Source of the DNA: Diphasiastrum complanatum
Taxonomy: Eukaryota > Streptophyta > Lycopodiopsida > Lycopodiales > Lycopodiaceae
Length of the DNA stretch: 64,000 nucleotides
Assembly (NCBI GenBank): GCA_029204225.1
Contig: CM055097.1
Location: forward strand, 38,493,106-38,557,105
Direction: 5' to 3'
The notes under the pieces were generated by a model. It was not told where the DNA came from and made no database searches. It saw only the letters and a list, made by a program, of their open reading frames with translations. Shown here one piece after another: positions 48,292 through 60,970 of the stretch (position 1 is its first letter; the number at the start of each line of letters is the position of its first letter). A program made the translations under genes and the position numbers.

Positions 48292-48576
48292 GTTAGAATT
48301 AAAGTAGAATCATTGTGCTACTGTACTATGGGTCCTATCAGTTGATAAGGATTAGTTGGCCTCGCCACGAGGCAAGTCGACGGGACACACGTCCCGCCAA
48401 CGGCAACCTGGGTCATGCATGGGTTGCCTGAGTGAACAACTATATGTACAGTGTAATTTCATTTTGAGAAATATAGTTGCTATGTGAGCTTGCTGTGGAA
48501 AGTGTTTTATGTCTATGTTACTGTGTAGCATGATCTGAGGTCTTGTGCAAAGCAAATTCTAAGTTGGTATCAGAGT
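48292..48576 (+). repeat. 5' LTR and primer site of copia A2
   Basis: LTR of 273 bp starts AGTTAGAATTAAAG and ends AATTCTAAGT, directly followed by TGGTATCAGAG, the initiator-Met tRNA complement. It holds hairpins CTCGCC-ACGA-GGCAAG and GGCAACC...GGGTTGCC. Termini are AG...GT rather than TG...CA as judged by comparison of copies. Confidence 0.85.
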
Positions 48577-49880
48577 CGTACCGGGAGTGTACACTGTACA
48601 GTATCGCCGTTGAAGAGAGCTTCGGGAGAATTGTCTTTTGAGATTCAGGGTTTACGGCGGGTTGAAGACGGAAGGAGAAACACTGGTGCGGAGAGTTTAC
48701 ACACACAAGCTTGGTGAGCTTGAGACTGTGTGAGGATTCAGAGACAAGGGTTGTCGGCTGAATCATAACCTCGGCAAATGGAATTTTGAAATTCTGAAGC
48801 AGGCTATTTGGTGTTTGCAGTCAGTGTGCATTCAATCGGACACCGTTTGACAAACGGATTGAAGCATCAGACTCCTAGCAGTAGGACGACCTCAGAGGAA
48901 GAGAATTGGCATTTCAAAGAACTGTGAACAGGAAGCCAAGATCAGTTTTCTGAGAAAAATCCTAGTTTGGGGTTTGGAAGCATAAAATTGCAGTTATCTC
49001 TTTGTTCTGAATGGTTTTTGGAGCTGTAAAAGCTTGTAGGAGGCCGCCCTGGAAAGATAATCAGTAGGCAAACGGCCATGGACAGCCACAGGCAGTGTAG
49101 AGCACTGAATCGCGATTTACAGGTGTAGATAAACCCTGGCCACCATAGCTTCAAGCAAGGAAGAGAAAAGCTTGGAGGAGAAAAGCTCGTTGACATGTCG
49201 CGGGCAGTGGCGCGCCCTCACCCGAGTGGGTGCTCAGTGCAAAAAGGGGTGTAGTGGCTGGAGGGTGGTGCATCATCGCGCCAAAAGAATCTCCTCCATC
49301 AGATTGTGAGGAAGATGAATACACGATGGGGATCGCGAGCAATGTCGGCCATCGGATCCTGATAAGCCATTAGATCTCCTTAAATCCATGGGAAACTTCA
49401 ATAGAAGGGGCTGAAGGACCATTCAACTTCACTAAAAGATTTCAAGCTGAAATTGGAGTTGGGACCCTTCGCAAGTGAAAGGTGAAGTTTCTTCAAGCTG
49501 AAGAAACAGTTCAAAAACTAGAAAAGTCCCTATTTTTGGGTCTCTTATCCGTTTTGACCCAAACGAAAGGCTATAACCTCCAAACGAAGGGCACCCGGAC
49601 TATACCTACAAGTACGGTACAGCAAAATAGAGTGATTGCAGCGGAGAAAGTGTTCGGACTGTGCCAAAAGTGATTTCACCATTCCACTAGGCACGTAGTT
49701 GGGAGTTGACGACTGAGTGCATTTCGGAAGGCGACGCTGATTTGGCTTTCAAATTGGTTGAAAAGCGGCGAGTCGCCTGGTAAGGAAAAAAGTGCAGGTC
49801 ATTATTTTCAACTTCTGACATCACTGTTGGCCTCGGCATACTGTTTTTGGCCTATGGCAGAAGTTTCAAGTAGTTTTGCG

Positions 49881-51197
49881 ATGGCAAACATGGGAGAGTC
49901 TATTTTGAGTGACAGTAGCAAATTGGACGGGATTTCCAACTATGCAGTGCGGAAATTCAAAATGAAAAACATACTGATGGAGAAAGACATGTGGGAAGTC
50001 ATCACAGGTGATGAGAGAAGGCCGCCAAATGAAGTGGAGATCAAAGTGTTCGACAAAAAGATGAGGAAAGCTTTGACCTTTATTAACTTGTCAGTGAAGG
50101 ATCACATCGTTACTCACATTTGTAATGTTGTTACACCCAGACAGGCATGGGATGTACTAAAGGAGTAGTTCGAGACGTCAAATCCGTCAAGAATCATGTT
50201 TATGAAGTCAAAGCTGAATAGTGCCCGCATGGAGCAAGGAGAGCACATTCAGACGTACATGACCAGAATCAAGACAATGAGGGATGAACTGCATTCTATT
50301 GGTGAGTGCATACATGATGTGGAGCTGGTGCACAATGCATTGTGAGGCATTGTAGAACCCTATCAGATGTTTGTGAGTGGAATAGCATCAAGAGAAAGAT
50401 TACCAACCTTTGACGAGTTCACAGGAATCTTGATGTAGGAAAAGCAACGACGAGAAATGGTGAAAGCTAGATGTCAAAATATTGACGATCACGCACTTGC
50501 GACACGCCAAAAACAAGGCAAGGGCAAGGGCAAGAAGAAGTCTAAGCAACAATTTGCCAAGTCTCAAGAGGATGAGGGATCTTCCAGTAAGACCAAGAAG
50601 AAAGGCAAGTGCTTCTATTGTGGTAAGAAGGGCCATTGGAAGAGTGAATGTCGTAAATTCCTGGCGGAACAAGGCAAGGGGAAACCAAAACAAGCAGGTA
50701 ACCTTGTCGATGAGGGTGAGATTGAAGACTCTAGCATCTTCATATCTGCATTGTCATCTAATCAAGATGATCAAGCATGGTATATTGACTCGGGATCCAC
50801 AAGACACATGACAAGTAACAAGAATTGGTTTAGTAGCTTGAAAGTGTTGGATAATGGAACATTTGTTTCACAAGCAAATGGTGAGGTGTGCAAGATAAAG
50901 GGGATAGGCACTGTTTCAATCCAACTACTTGATGGCAAAAGCAGGATGATCATGGAGGTACTTTACGTAACAAGTTTGAAGAAAAATCTACTTTCTGTTG
51001 GAGTCATTACTGATCAAAAGTTGAAAGTGGAATTTGCCCATGATCGTTGCTTTGTGAAGGATGTGAACCAAAAGTTCAAAGTTATTGCGGATGGAGTAAG
51101 GGAACCCAATACAAAATTGTACATGTTGAATGCTACAATCAAGGGGCAACATGGACTTAGTGTCGTCCATTCCATCGCAAACTCAGTTGTGGCATAA
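49881..51197 (+). pseudogene. Copia A2 gag and protease
   Basis: Gag starts at the ATG at 49881 (MANMGESILSDSSKLD). In-frame stops occur at 50166 and near 50342 and 50433. A zinc knuckle CFYCGKKGHWKSEC lies at 50610-50651 (intact CCHC), and the protease WYIDSGSTRHM at about 50778 keeps the DSG catalytic motif. The frame runs past the protease to a TAA at 51195. Integrase continues in the +1 frame from about 51160. Confidence 0.92.
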
Positions 51198-51950
51198 GAG
51201 GCTTGGTCACTTAAACTTGGAAAGCCTCAATTTGATGAGAAAATTGGAGATGGTAACAAGATTGCCTACCATAGAAGATCACTTGAAATCGATGTGCAAA
51301 TCTTGTGTATATCGGAAGCAGCATCGAGAGAAGTTCAATAAAGGTGGTGTTGCAAGAGTAAAGAACATCCTGGATTTAATTCACATAGATTTATGCGGGC
51401 CTATGAGGACCATGTCCTTAGGTAAAGCCTTCTATTTCATCACCTTTATTGATGATATGTTATGAAAGACGTGGATCTACTTCTTGAAGAAGAAATCAGA
51501 TGCATTTGACAATCTCAAGAGCTTCAAAGCATTGGTCAAAAATCAGACAGGTAGGAAGATCAAAGTTCTAAGATCAGATAGTGGAGGTGAGTACAAGTCT
51601 AATGACTTCAACGATCTTTGTAATCTATGTGAGATTAAAAGACAATTTACGCAAGCTCATACTCCTGCTCTCAATGGTGTAGCTGAGCGCAAGAATTGTA
51701 CGATTGTGAAAAGTGCCAAATCTATGCTAGTTGAGATGAGACTACCAAAAGATTTTTGGTCAGAAGCATGCAGTACAGCAGTCTATCTTCAAAATAGAAG
51801 TCCTACCATTGCCATTCTCTAGATAATATATGAGGAAGCATTCACAAAGAAGAAGCCAAAGGTGAATCACTTGCAAATCTTTGGATATAAGACCTTTGTA
51901 CACATTCCTAAGGAAGTAAACTTGATGTAAAAGCTATCAAGTGTATATTC
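51160..51950 (+). pseudogene. Copia A2 integrase
   Basis: Reads VSSIPSQTQLWHKRLGHLN (His of the HHCC zinc site), CKSCVY, DLCGPM, SDSGGEYKSNDF and AERKNCT: the DD(35)E core in order. Stops occur near 51463 and 51820, and a short deletion near 51915 shifts the frame. In the active enzyme this inserts the cDNA into the genome. Confidence 0.9.
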
Positions 51951-51968
51951 TTAGGATATGATGATCGT

Positions 51969-53898
51969 GTGAAGGGCTATAGATGTTTTGATCCAGTGGA
52001 AAACAAAATCCATGTAAGTCGTGATGTTATCTTTGATGAATCCAAGATGTATGAAGACGAGGATGCTGAGAAGATAGATACATCCAGTGGGAAAGATGGT
52101 ATAGTGAGGATACCACCTGATGATGATCCATTCATTGACCTTCCAAGTGATGAAAAAGATGATACATCTCAAGATACTACTACTCAACCTCAAAAGACAA
52201 GTTGGAGAGGTAGGGACAAACTTTTTGGTGCAAGAAGGATTGAAGTTACAGGTGACAAACGCAAGGAGAAGGATGTACCGTGGGATACATTTTCACCAGG
52301 AAGCCGATCACCTGACAAGAAGCTCCCTAAGTGGTTTGAGAGATTGTTGGAGAGCCGCGACATGGATGACTTTCCAGGATCATCTAGCCAGGGAGAGCTA
52401 CGAAGATCAACAAGAGAGAAGACACAACCTGAAAGGTATGAAGCAAATTATGCTCTCTTATCTAGCATTATTCAAATCAAAGAACCTTCGACTTATGGTG
52501 AAGCGAAGGATGATGACATTTGGGTCAAGGCCATGGGAGAGGAGATGGAGTCAATTGCTAAGCATAGCACATGGGACTTAGTAGAACCACCAGTTGGCAA
52601 GAAACCCATTGGTTGCAAATGGGTATACAGGACTAAGTATCATGCAGATGGTAGTATAGCAAAGCACAAGGCAAGATTGGTGATCAAAGGGTATGCACAA
52701 AGTAAAGACATCATCAACTATGAGGAGACCTTTGCGCCGGTATGTAAGTGGAATACTCTACGTCTACTTGTTGCTTTAGCTTCACATTTTGGTTCGCCTT
52801 TGCATCAGATGGATGTGAAATCTGCTTTTCTAAATGGTGAGTTAGAAGAAGAGGTGTTCATGGATCAACCTGAAGGCTTTGTAATGAAGGGACAGGAAAA
52901 TAAAGTATGTCGCTTGAAGAAAGCACTTTATGGTCTTAAACAGGCACTACGTGCGTGGTATAGTGGGACTGATGCGTACTTTTGTTCAAAGGGGATGGTG
53001 AGAACACATTCGGATCCAAATCTATATGTCTTATGCTTTGATGGTATGGTTGCTTTGATTGCTCTTTATGTTGATGACTTGATTATTACGGGAAATAATC
53101 AAGAGATGATAGACATGATCAAGAAAGACCTCATGGAACAATTCGAGATGACAGATCTCAGTCTGATGCATTATTGCCTTGGAGTAGAGGTGTAGCAAAA
53201 AGGACACGAAGTGGGTTTAACACAAGTGAAGTATGTCAAAGAGTTGCTGCACAGGTTTAGGTTGCAGGATTGCAAACCAGTGAATACTGAACCATGTAAA
53301 AAGCTTTCTAAGCTTGATGAGTCACAGTCATTTGATGCTACACTGTACAGGCAGTTAGTAGGGAGCTTGATTTACCTTACCGCAACTAGACCAAATATAT
53401 GCTAGGTTGTTGGCATTGTAAGTCAATTTATGGTAGCATCTACGGAAACGCATTGGAAGTCAGCTAAACGCATTTTGCGTTATGTGAAAGGCACTTCAGA
53501 CTATGGCTTGATTTACAGGAAGCACGATGGTTTACCTGAGTTGTGTGGCTATGTGGATGCGGATTGGGGAGGTGACTATGATGATCGTAGATTCACCACA
53601 GGGTATGTATTCCAGTTTTGTGGTAGTTGCTTTTCCTGGTCTAGTAAGAAGCAAAGTACAATTGCTCTATCCACCACAGAAGCAGAGTATAAGGCAATGT
53701 GTAGTGCAGCACATGAAGCTATATGGTTAAGACAAATCTTGGAAGAAGTTGGCATGAAACAGAAAAATCTCACGACATTACATAGCGACAGTCAGAGTGG
53801 CATTCAGCTAGCAAAGAATGCAGTGTTCCATGCGAGAATTAAACACATTGAGATTCATTATCACTTTATACGTGAGAGGTTGCTGAGTCATATATTTT
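51969..53898 (+). pseudogene. Copia A2 reverse transcriptase and RNase H
   Basis: RT: KKPIGCKWVYRTKYHADG (about 52600), HQMDVKSAFLNGELEEEV (about 52805), LYVDDLIITGNN with the catalytic YVDD (about 53067). Then TAG at 53193 and 53403, and RNase H with YVKGTSDYGLIYRKHDG, WSSKKQSTIALSTTEAEYK and HARIKHIEIHYHFIRERL. The last residues are non-family, marking the 3' breakpoint. Confidence 0.93.
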
Positions 53899-54377
<479 letters not shown>

Positions 54378-54399
54378 GTAAAAATTACAGCAAATAAGG

Positions 54400-55058
54400 A
54401 TCCTAAAACACTTGAAATGATGAGGGAAACAATAGATTATGATTTCATAAGATTAGCACAAGTTGAACCATCAAAATCCATCAAAAATCTATGCTTGAAC
54501 CTCACTAAATGGCCCAAATCCTTGAAGAAGGCTTCACACGTGTGAAAGTACGGCCTCCCACAGTCTGAGTATTGTACACCAGACCTACATTCAATCCTAT
54601 AATCATTAGTAATCACAAGTACTCAAACAATTATGAGCATAGAGAGCAATTGCACCATTATGAGAGAAAAAACATGAAATTGCTTGATTGATTTTGGTGA
54701 GATATCATCACCTATATATACATGATCCATCACGGTTTTGGGTAGATATGAGTAGCCCTAAACCTATCCGTAATGCTAATTTTGGTGGATCTTTCATCCC
54801 TACCAAGTTAGGGTTGGAATCTTGGAGATCCCTCAACAATGCAAAAATTACCAAAAATAGCTCCTATTTTTTCTCCCTTGTATCTAAGCATAATTTGGAC
54901 TCATTCCAAATGTTCTAACACTTAGGTCTACTTGAGAACATCCTTATGAATGGAATCCTATGCTATTTGGCACGTGTGACAAGCCACATCATGACCATCT
55001 AACTATTTACAAGTCATATGACCAAAACTAGTCAAGCTAGAATTGTGAATTTTTAACA
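54400..55058 (-). repeat. LTR of family E, minus-strand copy
   Basis: Reverse copy of 6943-7610. The 5' end is at 55058 (complement of TTTTTAACA). The TATA box is TATATATAG near 54711 and the palindrome TTCACACGTGTGAA is at 54533-54546, about 525 bp from the start as in the other copy (about 515). No E coding sequence adjoins, so a solo LTR is possible. Confidence 0.7.
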
Positions 55059-55772
55059 TATAATATCTGACATAACCCTACCTGCACCCAACCCTAACCC
55101 TAGGGCCTCCAGAAACCTTAGAAAAGAAAGAAAAGACTTACTACACCGTGCTCCATGCGCCCGGGCTCCCGACGCCCTTTCTTCAATTGGACCGAGCATT
55201 CCCCCCCACGTCAGCTCTCAACCGAGTAAATTGGATCGAGCCGTCGGCAACACCCTAGTCTCCAATCCCATCTTACATGACTCCTCAGCCGAGTTTCGCT
55301 CCTTGGTGTCTCGACTGAGCCGAGCGATCTCCTCCCGCATTGCTATCTTGACCAAGCCGAGTCCCTCCTTGGTGTCTCAACCGAGCCGAGTCGGTTCAGT
55401 CCCACGCATCCAGTCCGTGCCCCTCTCCTAGCGCCCCCGTACTCCCTCACTTTCACTCCACATGACCCAGCCTGACATCCTCCTCACTCCACGCGACCCC
55501 CCCTATTCTCAAGATATTCTCTTTTTGGGTCCCTACACCCCACTCCCTAGTCCCTATGCCCTCCCCTCCACTCTCTCCTTTGCTCACGTCCTCCCTTCTC
55601 TCTCACGACTAATCTCCCTTATGCGTTGCCCGCCCATCATGCTTCATTTCTTAATAATATTTCGTAAAGATCCTCCTCTAGCGCGGCAGCCGCGCATTTT
55701 GGGTGCCCACCAGAGAAAAAAAATTTGGTTTTTTTAAATTGCTTTTTGTAATCCCTTTTTTTTCATGAGCAT
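55059..55772. other. GC-richer intergenic segment
   Basis: No recognised gene. Contains AACCCTAACCCTAG (55090-55103), similar to two plant telomere units, and a loose repeat of CTCCTTGGTGTCTC...GAGCCGAG at about 55300 and 55362. Frames at 55231-55737 are low-complexity Ser/Pro/Leu and look non-functional. Confidence 0.4.
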
Positions 55773-57900
55773 GTGGATGGCTCATTGCAAGTAACCGAAA
55801 AAAAATATTGTCAAATTTCAAGATTTTCTTTACGATTTTGTTATCAAGACCAGAACGACGATTTTGCTAATGATGATCAGTATCAAGACTACAATCACAT
55901 TTCAGATTTTGACCATTACTTTGAAGATTTGAACAACGATCAACAAAGCGAAGAACAACACGAACCAGTCATTGAAGATGGCTCTACAGATGAAGCAATT
56001 GAACCATTCAATAATCAGGATGAATTGGAGTTCAATGATGGTGATTATCAGGGACAAAATCAATTCCAATTTACTACTGAAGATCAGTCTTGAAGTTAAA
56101 AGTGTGGATGATCAACAACAGGTGCACTGTGGAGCAGAAGACCAGTATGAGCCCATGGATGAATTCTATGATCTTGAAGAACTCAAAAGACGACATTACC
56201 ATGGTGCAGAACAACATTCCGATCATAATGAAGATGATAATGTTGATTATGAGGCCGATGAAGATGTTTATGAAAGCGAGGAAATTGACAGAAATGATTG
56301 GTCCTTCTCTGATGGGTACATCATTTGCTGACGCCAATGATTTTGAGGAGGAAAGGAATATCACTGTGGCAACTAGGAAGACAATTTCAAGTCCCTATGT
56401 CAATTATGTGAGAAGTCTAATGCCATCAACTCAACAACAGCGAGTCTGCATTCATGCAAAATCAAGTAATAAGGTAGACCCTACTATCAGTAAAGTGACC
56501 AGTGGAACAAAGAAAAAATATTAGATAAACTTTTAACTACCATACAAGATACTATCGAACAAATGAAACAAGCATGCCAACGATTACAAGAAATGTACAA
56601 CGAGATGGTTGCTTGTTTTGACTCTAACTAGCAATCGGATGGTATTCCACAACAACCAATGGATATTCAAACTACTAGTCCTGAATGGTGTACCACTATT
56701 GATGTCTATGAAACAACGCTCCCTCTAGTTCAAGGGCAAACTTTCAAGCCAAAGGCGGATATCAATCAAAATGTTTTGAACAAACAAGATCATGAATCTT
56801 TTGATGAAGCTGATGATTTCGAGGAAGAAAGCAAAATTCTAAATATATCTTCCATGGAGACAATTCAATATAAGCAAAACACCAATGGACAAGCGGATGA
56901 GACCAAGTTGAAAATTCAGGTCACGAATGTCCACCGACAGTTGTAATGATCAGGTGCAAGGTCAAATTAAGGAGGTATATTATGAGCAGAGCGAACTTCT
57001 ACAACTTTAGTTAAATCATGGAGTACAATTCGATTGTCTAGAATAATGCCGACTCCACTAATCAGTGGTTACAACCATATTATTGATAATGATCTATATG
57101 GAATTATTCATGAACATGGATCAATCGAGTGGTATAACATTGATTCAAAATTTAAATACCAATACATCAAAGAGCTTTGATGATGAAATTGGTACTAACA
57201 TTGCTTCAACGAAGTCGATATTAAGAGACACATATCAAGATCTGAAGCAAAGTCACACCAGGTTACCAACTAACGAGTCTATGGAATTGACGGAAGGAGT
57301 TGGTGTAGAATTATCCAATCTTCTTGCGTTGGATGATGTCATCAATCCTATCAACAAGTTCAATAAGAGACTTCTTGTGTACAAATGACATGGAGGATCC
57401 CTTCGCTAAATGGGATGTGATGAATCCGAATGTGGGATGCATGGCTCTAATAACTGCTTTGGAGTTAGCAATGCATACCAGTATCCTACATCAAGAGAAA
57501 ATGCATAAGGCTATAACACCGGATGTAGGGACAAAAAAAGATGCATCTGGAATTGGATATCCTATCCAATCAATGTCCTGTTGCTTGGATCCTGTCAACC
57601 CATGCAGAACTAATGCAACTTGAAGCTTTATTGTATTTCATCAATCTCTTCTTCAGTGATCTTATCAAATCTATGGGATCAGTTTGTAGATCAAATGTTT
57701 TTTCAAAGAATTCCACTACAATCTTGTTCTACAACAGTGAGATGGAAGCTAAACCTGAGACAGTAAAATCCTATGAACAAAAGATGGCCATTCATGAGAA
57801 TGATACATGGAAAGATATCTCTTATTCAAGGTGGCTAAATATTTTTCGACTTCCGTCGAAGGATTCATGAAACATGGCACTCAACAAAGAACTACATGGT
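55773..57900 (+). pseudogene. Degenerate acidic frames, probably retroelement interior
   Basis: A series of plus-strand frames broken by stops, rich in Asp, Glu, Gln and Asn (for example HISDFDHYFEDLNND near 55900, then EADEDVYESEEIDRND near 56250), later LKIQVTNVHRQL near 56930 and ENDTWKDISYSRWLN near 57810. A polypurine-like AGTAGGGGGAG directly precedes a B LTR at 57940, so this may be the interior of a B element. It lacks RT or integrase motifs. Confidence 0.35.
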
Positions 57901-57939
57901 CTTCATATTTTAGGACAAAAATACTTAAAGTAGGGGGAG

Positions 57940-58489
57940 TGTCATGTGCTACATGTAATTAGCCCATGAGCTTACTAGTAAATTATCAAATATAGCCATG
58001 GAGCTAAATTAGACTAGAATTAGTCATTAGGATTGTTAATAAAGAGGCTCGAACAACCTCACTATATTTGTGAATAGCGGACTTGTAATAATGGCTGTAA
58101 GGCCCAAATTAGCCAAATCAGGTTCCAAACTTATAGTAGAGGCACCAATGACTACTATAAATAGCTGAGGTCATGCTAAATTTAAAGGCTATTATTCATT
58201 TTGTAATTTTGAGTTTTAAGAGATCTTGAAGCTTCTCTTTGAGAGCTTTCTTGATAGAGAAAGTGGTTCATGTGCCTAAAATCACATGAGAGCTATGATC
58301 ATGCTCTAGAATCAGGCCCTTATCTTTTGAATGATCTCCATTCATTAATAATGGAATCTTACTTTGCCTAATTTGGTGAAGTTTTGTTACATCTATTTGG
58401 TTTCTTGATTTTTGGCTTATTTTCTTGCATTTCCATTGCAATTAGATGTTCATGAATGGATTAGATGTTTTGATGGTAAGATTGGCACA
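57940..58489 (+). repeat. Family B LTR, plus strand
   Basis: Starts TGTCATGTGCTACATG after a polypurine tract and ends at GGCACA; the last five bases of the family end (TGACA) are missing or changed. A TATAAATAG box lies near 58157. About 550 bp, matching 32594-33133 inverted. Confidence 0.82.
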
Positions 58490-58501
58490 CAACTATGAAC
58501 A

Positions 58502-59456
58502 TTGTCGGGACAAGCTGAGTTGCCAGGAGCACTCTATGTATCCTCACTGAGAAGAGACCCGCTATCAGTCTCGAAGATAGCAGATCTCGGAATTCAAGTC
58601 ATGGTTGATGGCATTACATGTCGGATGATCGAACAAAGTTCAAATAAGTTGTTGACTATCAGATCCAGAGAAGGTAACCTATATCAAGCCAAGATTATCA
58701 GCAATTTTGCTAGCATATTGAATGCATCAGAAAATGAAAAATCAATTGTGGCACAAAAGAATGTATCATCTGACATGAGAAGCCTCTACGAGATGAGCAG
58801 AAAAGACATTGGGGCATGTCTGAAGATATCCAAACCACACACCGACTTCTGTGAAGCTTGCCAAAGGGCAAACAACATCAAAGTTCATTAATACATGAAG
58901 GAAAGAGAGCCAAGGAAGTCCTTGAGCTCGTCCATTCAGATGTGTGTGGGCCGATGAAAGTCTATTTGCTCTCAGAATCAAGATACTTCTTGACATTCAT
59001 TGATGATTATAGTCCGGATGATGACGATTTATTATTTAAAGAAGAAATCCAAAGTGTTTGACTCTTTCAAGAAGTTCGTGGCATTTGCAGAGAGACACAC
59101 CTCAAAGAAAGTGCAAATCTGACAGTGGAGGTGAGTACAAGAGCAAAGAGTTTTCAAACTTCTGCCAAGAACAAGGTATAGAGCATCAATTTACTCATGC
59201 GTACACGTCCGAATATAACGATGTCGCAGAAAGAAAAAACATGACACTAGTCGAAGGAGCCAGATGCATGATGGCACAAGCGCAGTTGCCGAGTCAATTT
59301 TGGGTTGAGACAATACCTGCAGCAGTACACCTGCAAAATAGATCAATAGCGACAACTCTAGAGAACAAAACACCGTATGAGATGTGGACATGCAAGAAAT
59401 TTGGATTCGTTGAACTTCACATCTCGATTCGACACAACTTTCTTCATGGTTGGTGA
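58502..59456 (+). pseudogene. Ty1-copia protease end and integrase remnant
   Basis: Plus strand: PGALYVSSLRRDPLSVSKI, then PHTDFCEACQRANNIKVH (zinc site), a stop, LVHSDVCGPM, SDSGGEYKSKEF, VAERKNMTLVEGARCM and AAVHLQNRS, up to KTPYEMWT near 59388. Frames shift at about 58890 and 59060. Copia integrase of a family distinct from A and C. It begins only 13 bp after the B LTR, so B probably inserted beside or in it. Confidence 0.88.
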
Positions 59457-59502
59457 TAGAGTCTGTAAACCTGTGATCCGTTCGAGTATCCGACCATGAC
59501 TG

Positions 59503-59718
59503 TCAACTCTGATTTTTTGTCGAGCTTACTTTTTTGTTCCTTTGGTATGTGCTTGTATGTCTGATCTTTTTGGGTAGTCCAACATAGTATTTTGCCATGA
59601 TGATCCATTCAGGAATTGGACAATCCTTCACTAGATGGAAGATCCGATAGGTGTAGTCTCGGATGGTTTCATCAGGGAACTTCTTTAGTTTAGATAATTC
59701 TGCAATGGCGGTCTCCAT
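59503..59718 (-). pseudogene. Retrotransposon gag-like remnant
   Basis: Minus strand: ETAIAELSKLKKFPDETIRD, YTYRIFHLVKDCPIPEW and AKYYVGLPKKIR. The L-x-x-L-K-Q/K-x-x-x-E-T-I-R-D-Y-x-x-R-F pattern is that of gypsy-type gag. Isolated fragment; no start can be assigned. Confidence 0.55.
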
Positions 59719-60184
59719 AGCTCAGTACTAGAATGTCGTAAAGTAGCTGGTTGGTGGATTGCTTCAAGGTCCGCATAATGATGATGGTGTTTCGACTCTT
59801 TTTTTTTTTTTTTTTTAGTGAGAAGAAGAAGAAGAAGAAGAGAAAAGAGTAAGTAAGGATGAAAAAGTAAAATAGAACTGGATTTAATAGATGAGAGAGG
59901 GGATGGAAGATGAAATGGAGATGGACGAGAAAAATGAAAATGAAGGATGGATGGTATGGGTGGCACTGGTTTTTCTAGGTACCGATCGTCTTGTTCTGAG
60001 GTTCATTCACTTGGTGGATGTTGTGACTACAACCTAGATTTGACAAGATCTGATTAGTTTCAGTTGGCTAATAGTGTGATTTTAGCCCTTCTTCTTGGTT
60101 TTTTCTTGATATCTCTCTGATCCTAGCTCTGGTTGACCTTTCACAGTAGCTAGATCTAAAGTAGATCTTGTGAATGATCCTATC
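59719..60184. other. Intergenic, purine-rich stretch
   Basis: An 18-20-nt T run near 59800 is followed by (AAG)n and A/G-rich DNA to about 59960. No gene. Confidence 0.4.
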
Positions 60185-60970
60185 TACAAAGGTTACTTAG
60201 TGTGAGGGTTGGTCATGCGATGGTTTTTTGTACTGTTTTGTAGTCGAAAAACCATTTTTCTTGCAATCTATTTGGAACTAACTCTCGCCCTCTTAACATA
60301 AGTTGGATCTAACTTGTGTGAAGCTTGTGAAGGTTCTTTCCCAGTGGTGCGAGAGCTATTGATGTCTATGAAGGTTCTTTATATAAAAAGATTTATTTTT
60401 TCCTTATAAATCACTCAATATTGGAAACTAACTCTCGCAGACTTCATCACTGATGGAAAACAACATTTTAAAGAGAATGGGATGGTCTACGAAGGTTACT
60501 TCTCAGTGGTGCTAGAGTTATTGATGTCTGCTAGGGTTCAAAATCACTTTTTGGCTCCCAAATTAATCAATAAATCAAACTAACTCTCACAAGCTCTTCT
60601 GTGTCCTTGTCTCAGTGAGACGGAACTTCAGAAGCTTTTGCGAAGGTTAGTTTCCACAAAAATTTAAAATTTTGACGTTTGCAAGGGTTTTGTCTTAGAT
60701 TTTGCTATTCTAGATCTTGGGAACCTTCGCAGAGAGTCTTACTCTCCAAGGTAACTCTCGCGGGCTTCTCTTTGTTTTGGTCTCAATGAGATGGAACTTC
60801 AGAGAGCTCTACGAAGGTTACTTAGTAGTATTTTTTTAAAATTTTATGATTTTTTTGCTATTTTTTTGGCTATTTTGGCAAAATGCATGGGAACCAACTC
60901 TTGCAGGAAATACAGTAGCTTCTACTGATGTGGCAGAACGTACTACCAAGTTTGCAAAGGTTAGTTTGGA
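60185..60970. repeat. Tandem array with alternating inverted 13-mers
   Basis: Motif P (AACTAACTCTCGC-like) is centred near 60281, 60430, 60582, 60755 and 60897. Motif Q (GCGAAGGTTAGTT-like, close to the reverse complement of P) is near 60192, 60334, 60496, 60647, 60818 and 60961. The period is about 140-175 bp over five units, with CTCAGTGGTGC and TTGATGTCT shared between units 1 and 2. Diverged; no ORF. Confidence 0.7.

Larger units (their letters stand above)
48292..53898 (+). mobile_element. Copia A2 retrotransposon, lacking its 3' LTR
   Basis: Plus strand: 5' LTR 48292-48564, primer site TGGTATCAGAG at 48565-48575, leader to 49880, gag and protease 49881-51197, integrase 51160-51950, RT and RNase H 51969-53898. 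Homology to A1 ends at GCTGAGT near 53887, before the RNase H tail, polypurine tract and 3' LTR. It landed about 180 bp upstream of the IMP4 pseudogene. Numerous stops; not autonomous. Confidence 0.93.

Noticed and set aside
49482-49673. 63-codon frame in the copia A leader, also in A1 at 21849-22040
   Set aside because: It begins with GTG, not ATG, and its presence in both copies follows from general leader similarity.
55090-55103. AACCCTAACCCTAG as an interstitial telomere
   Set aside because: Only about two units; such words occur by chance and as telo-box promoter motifs.
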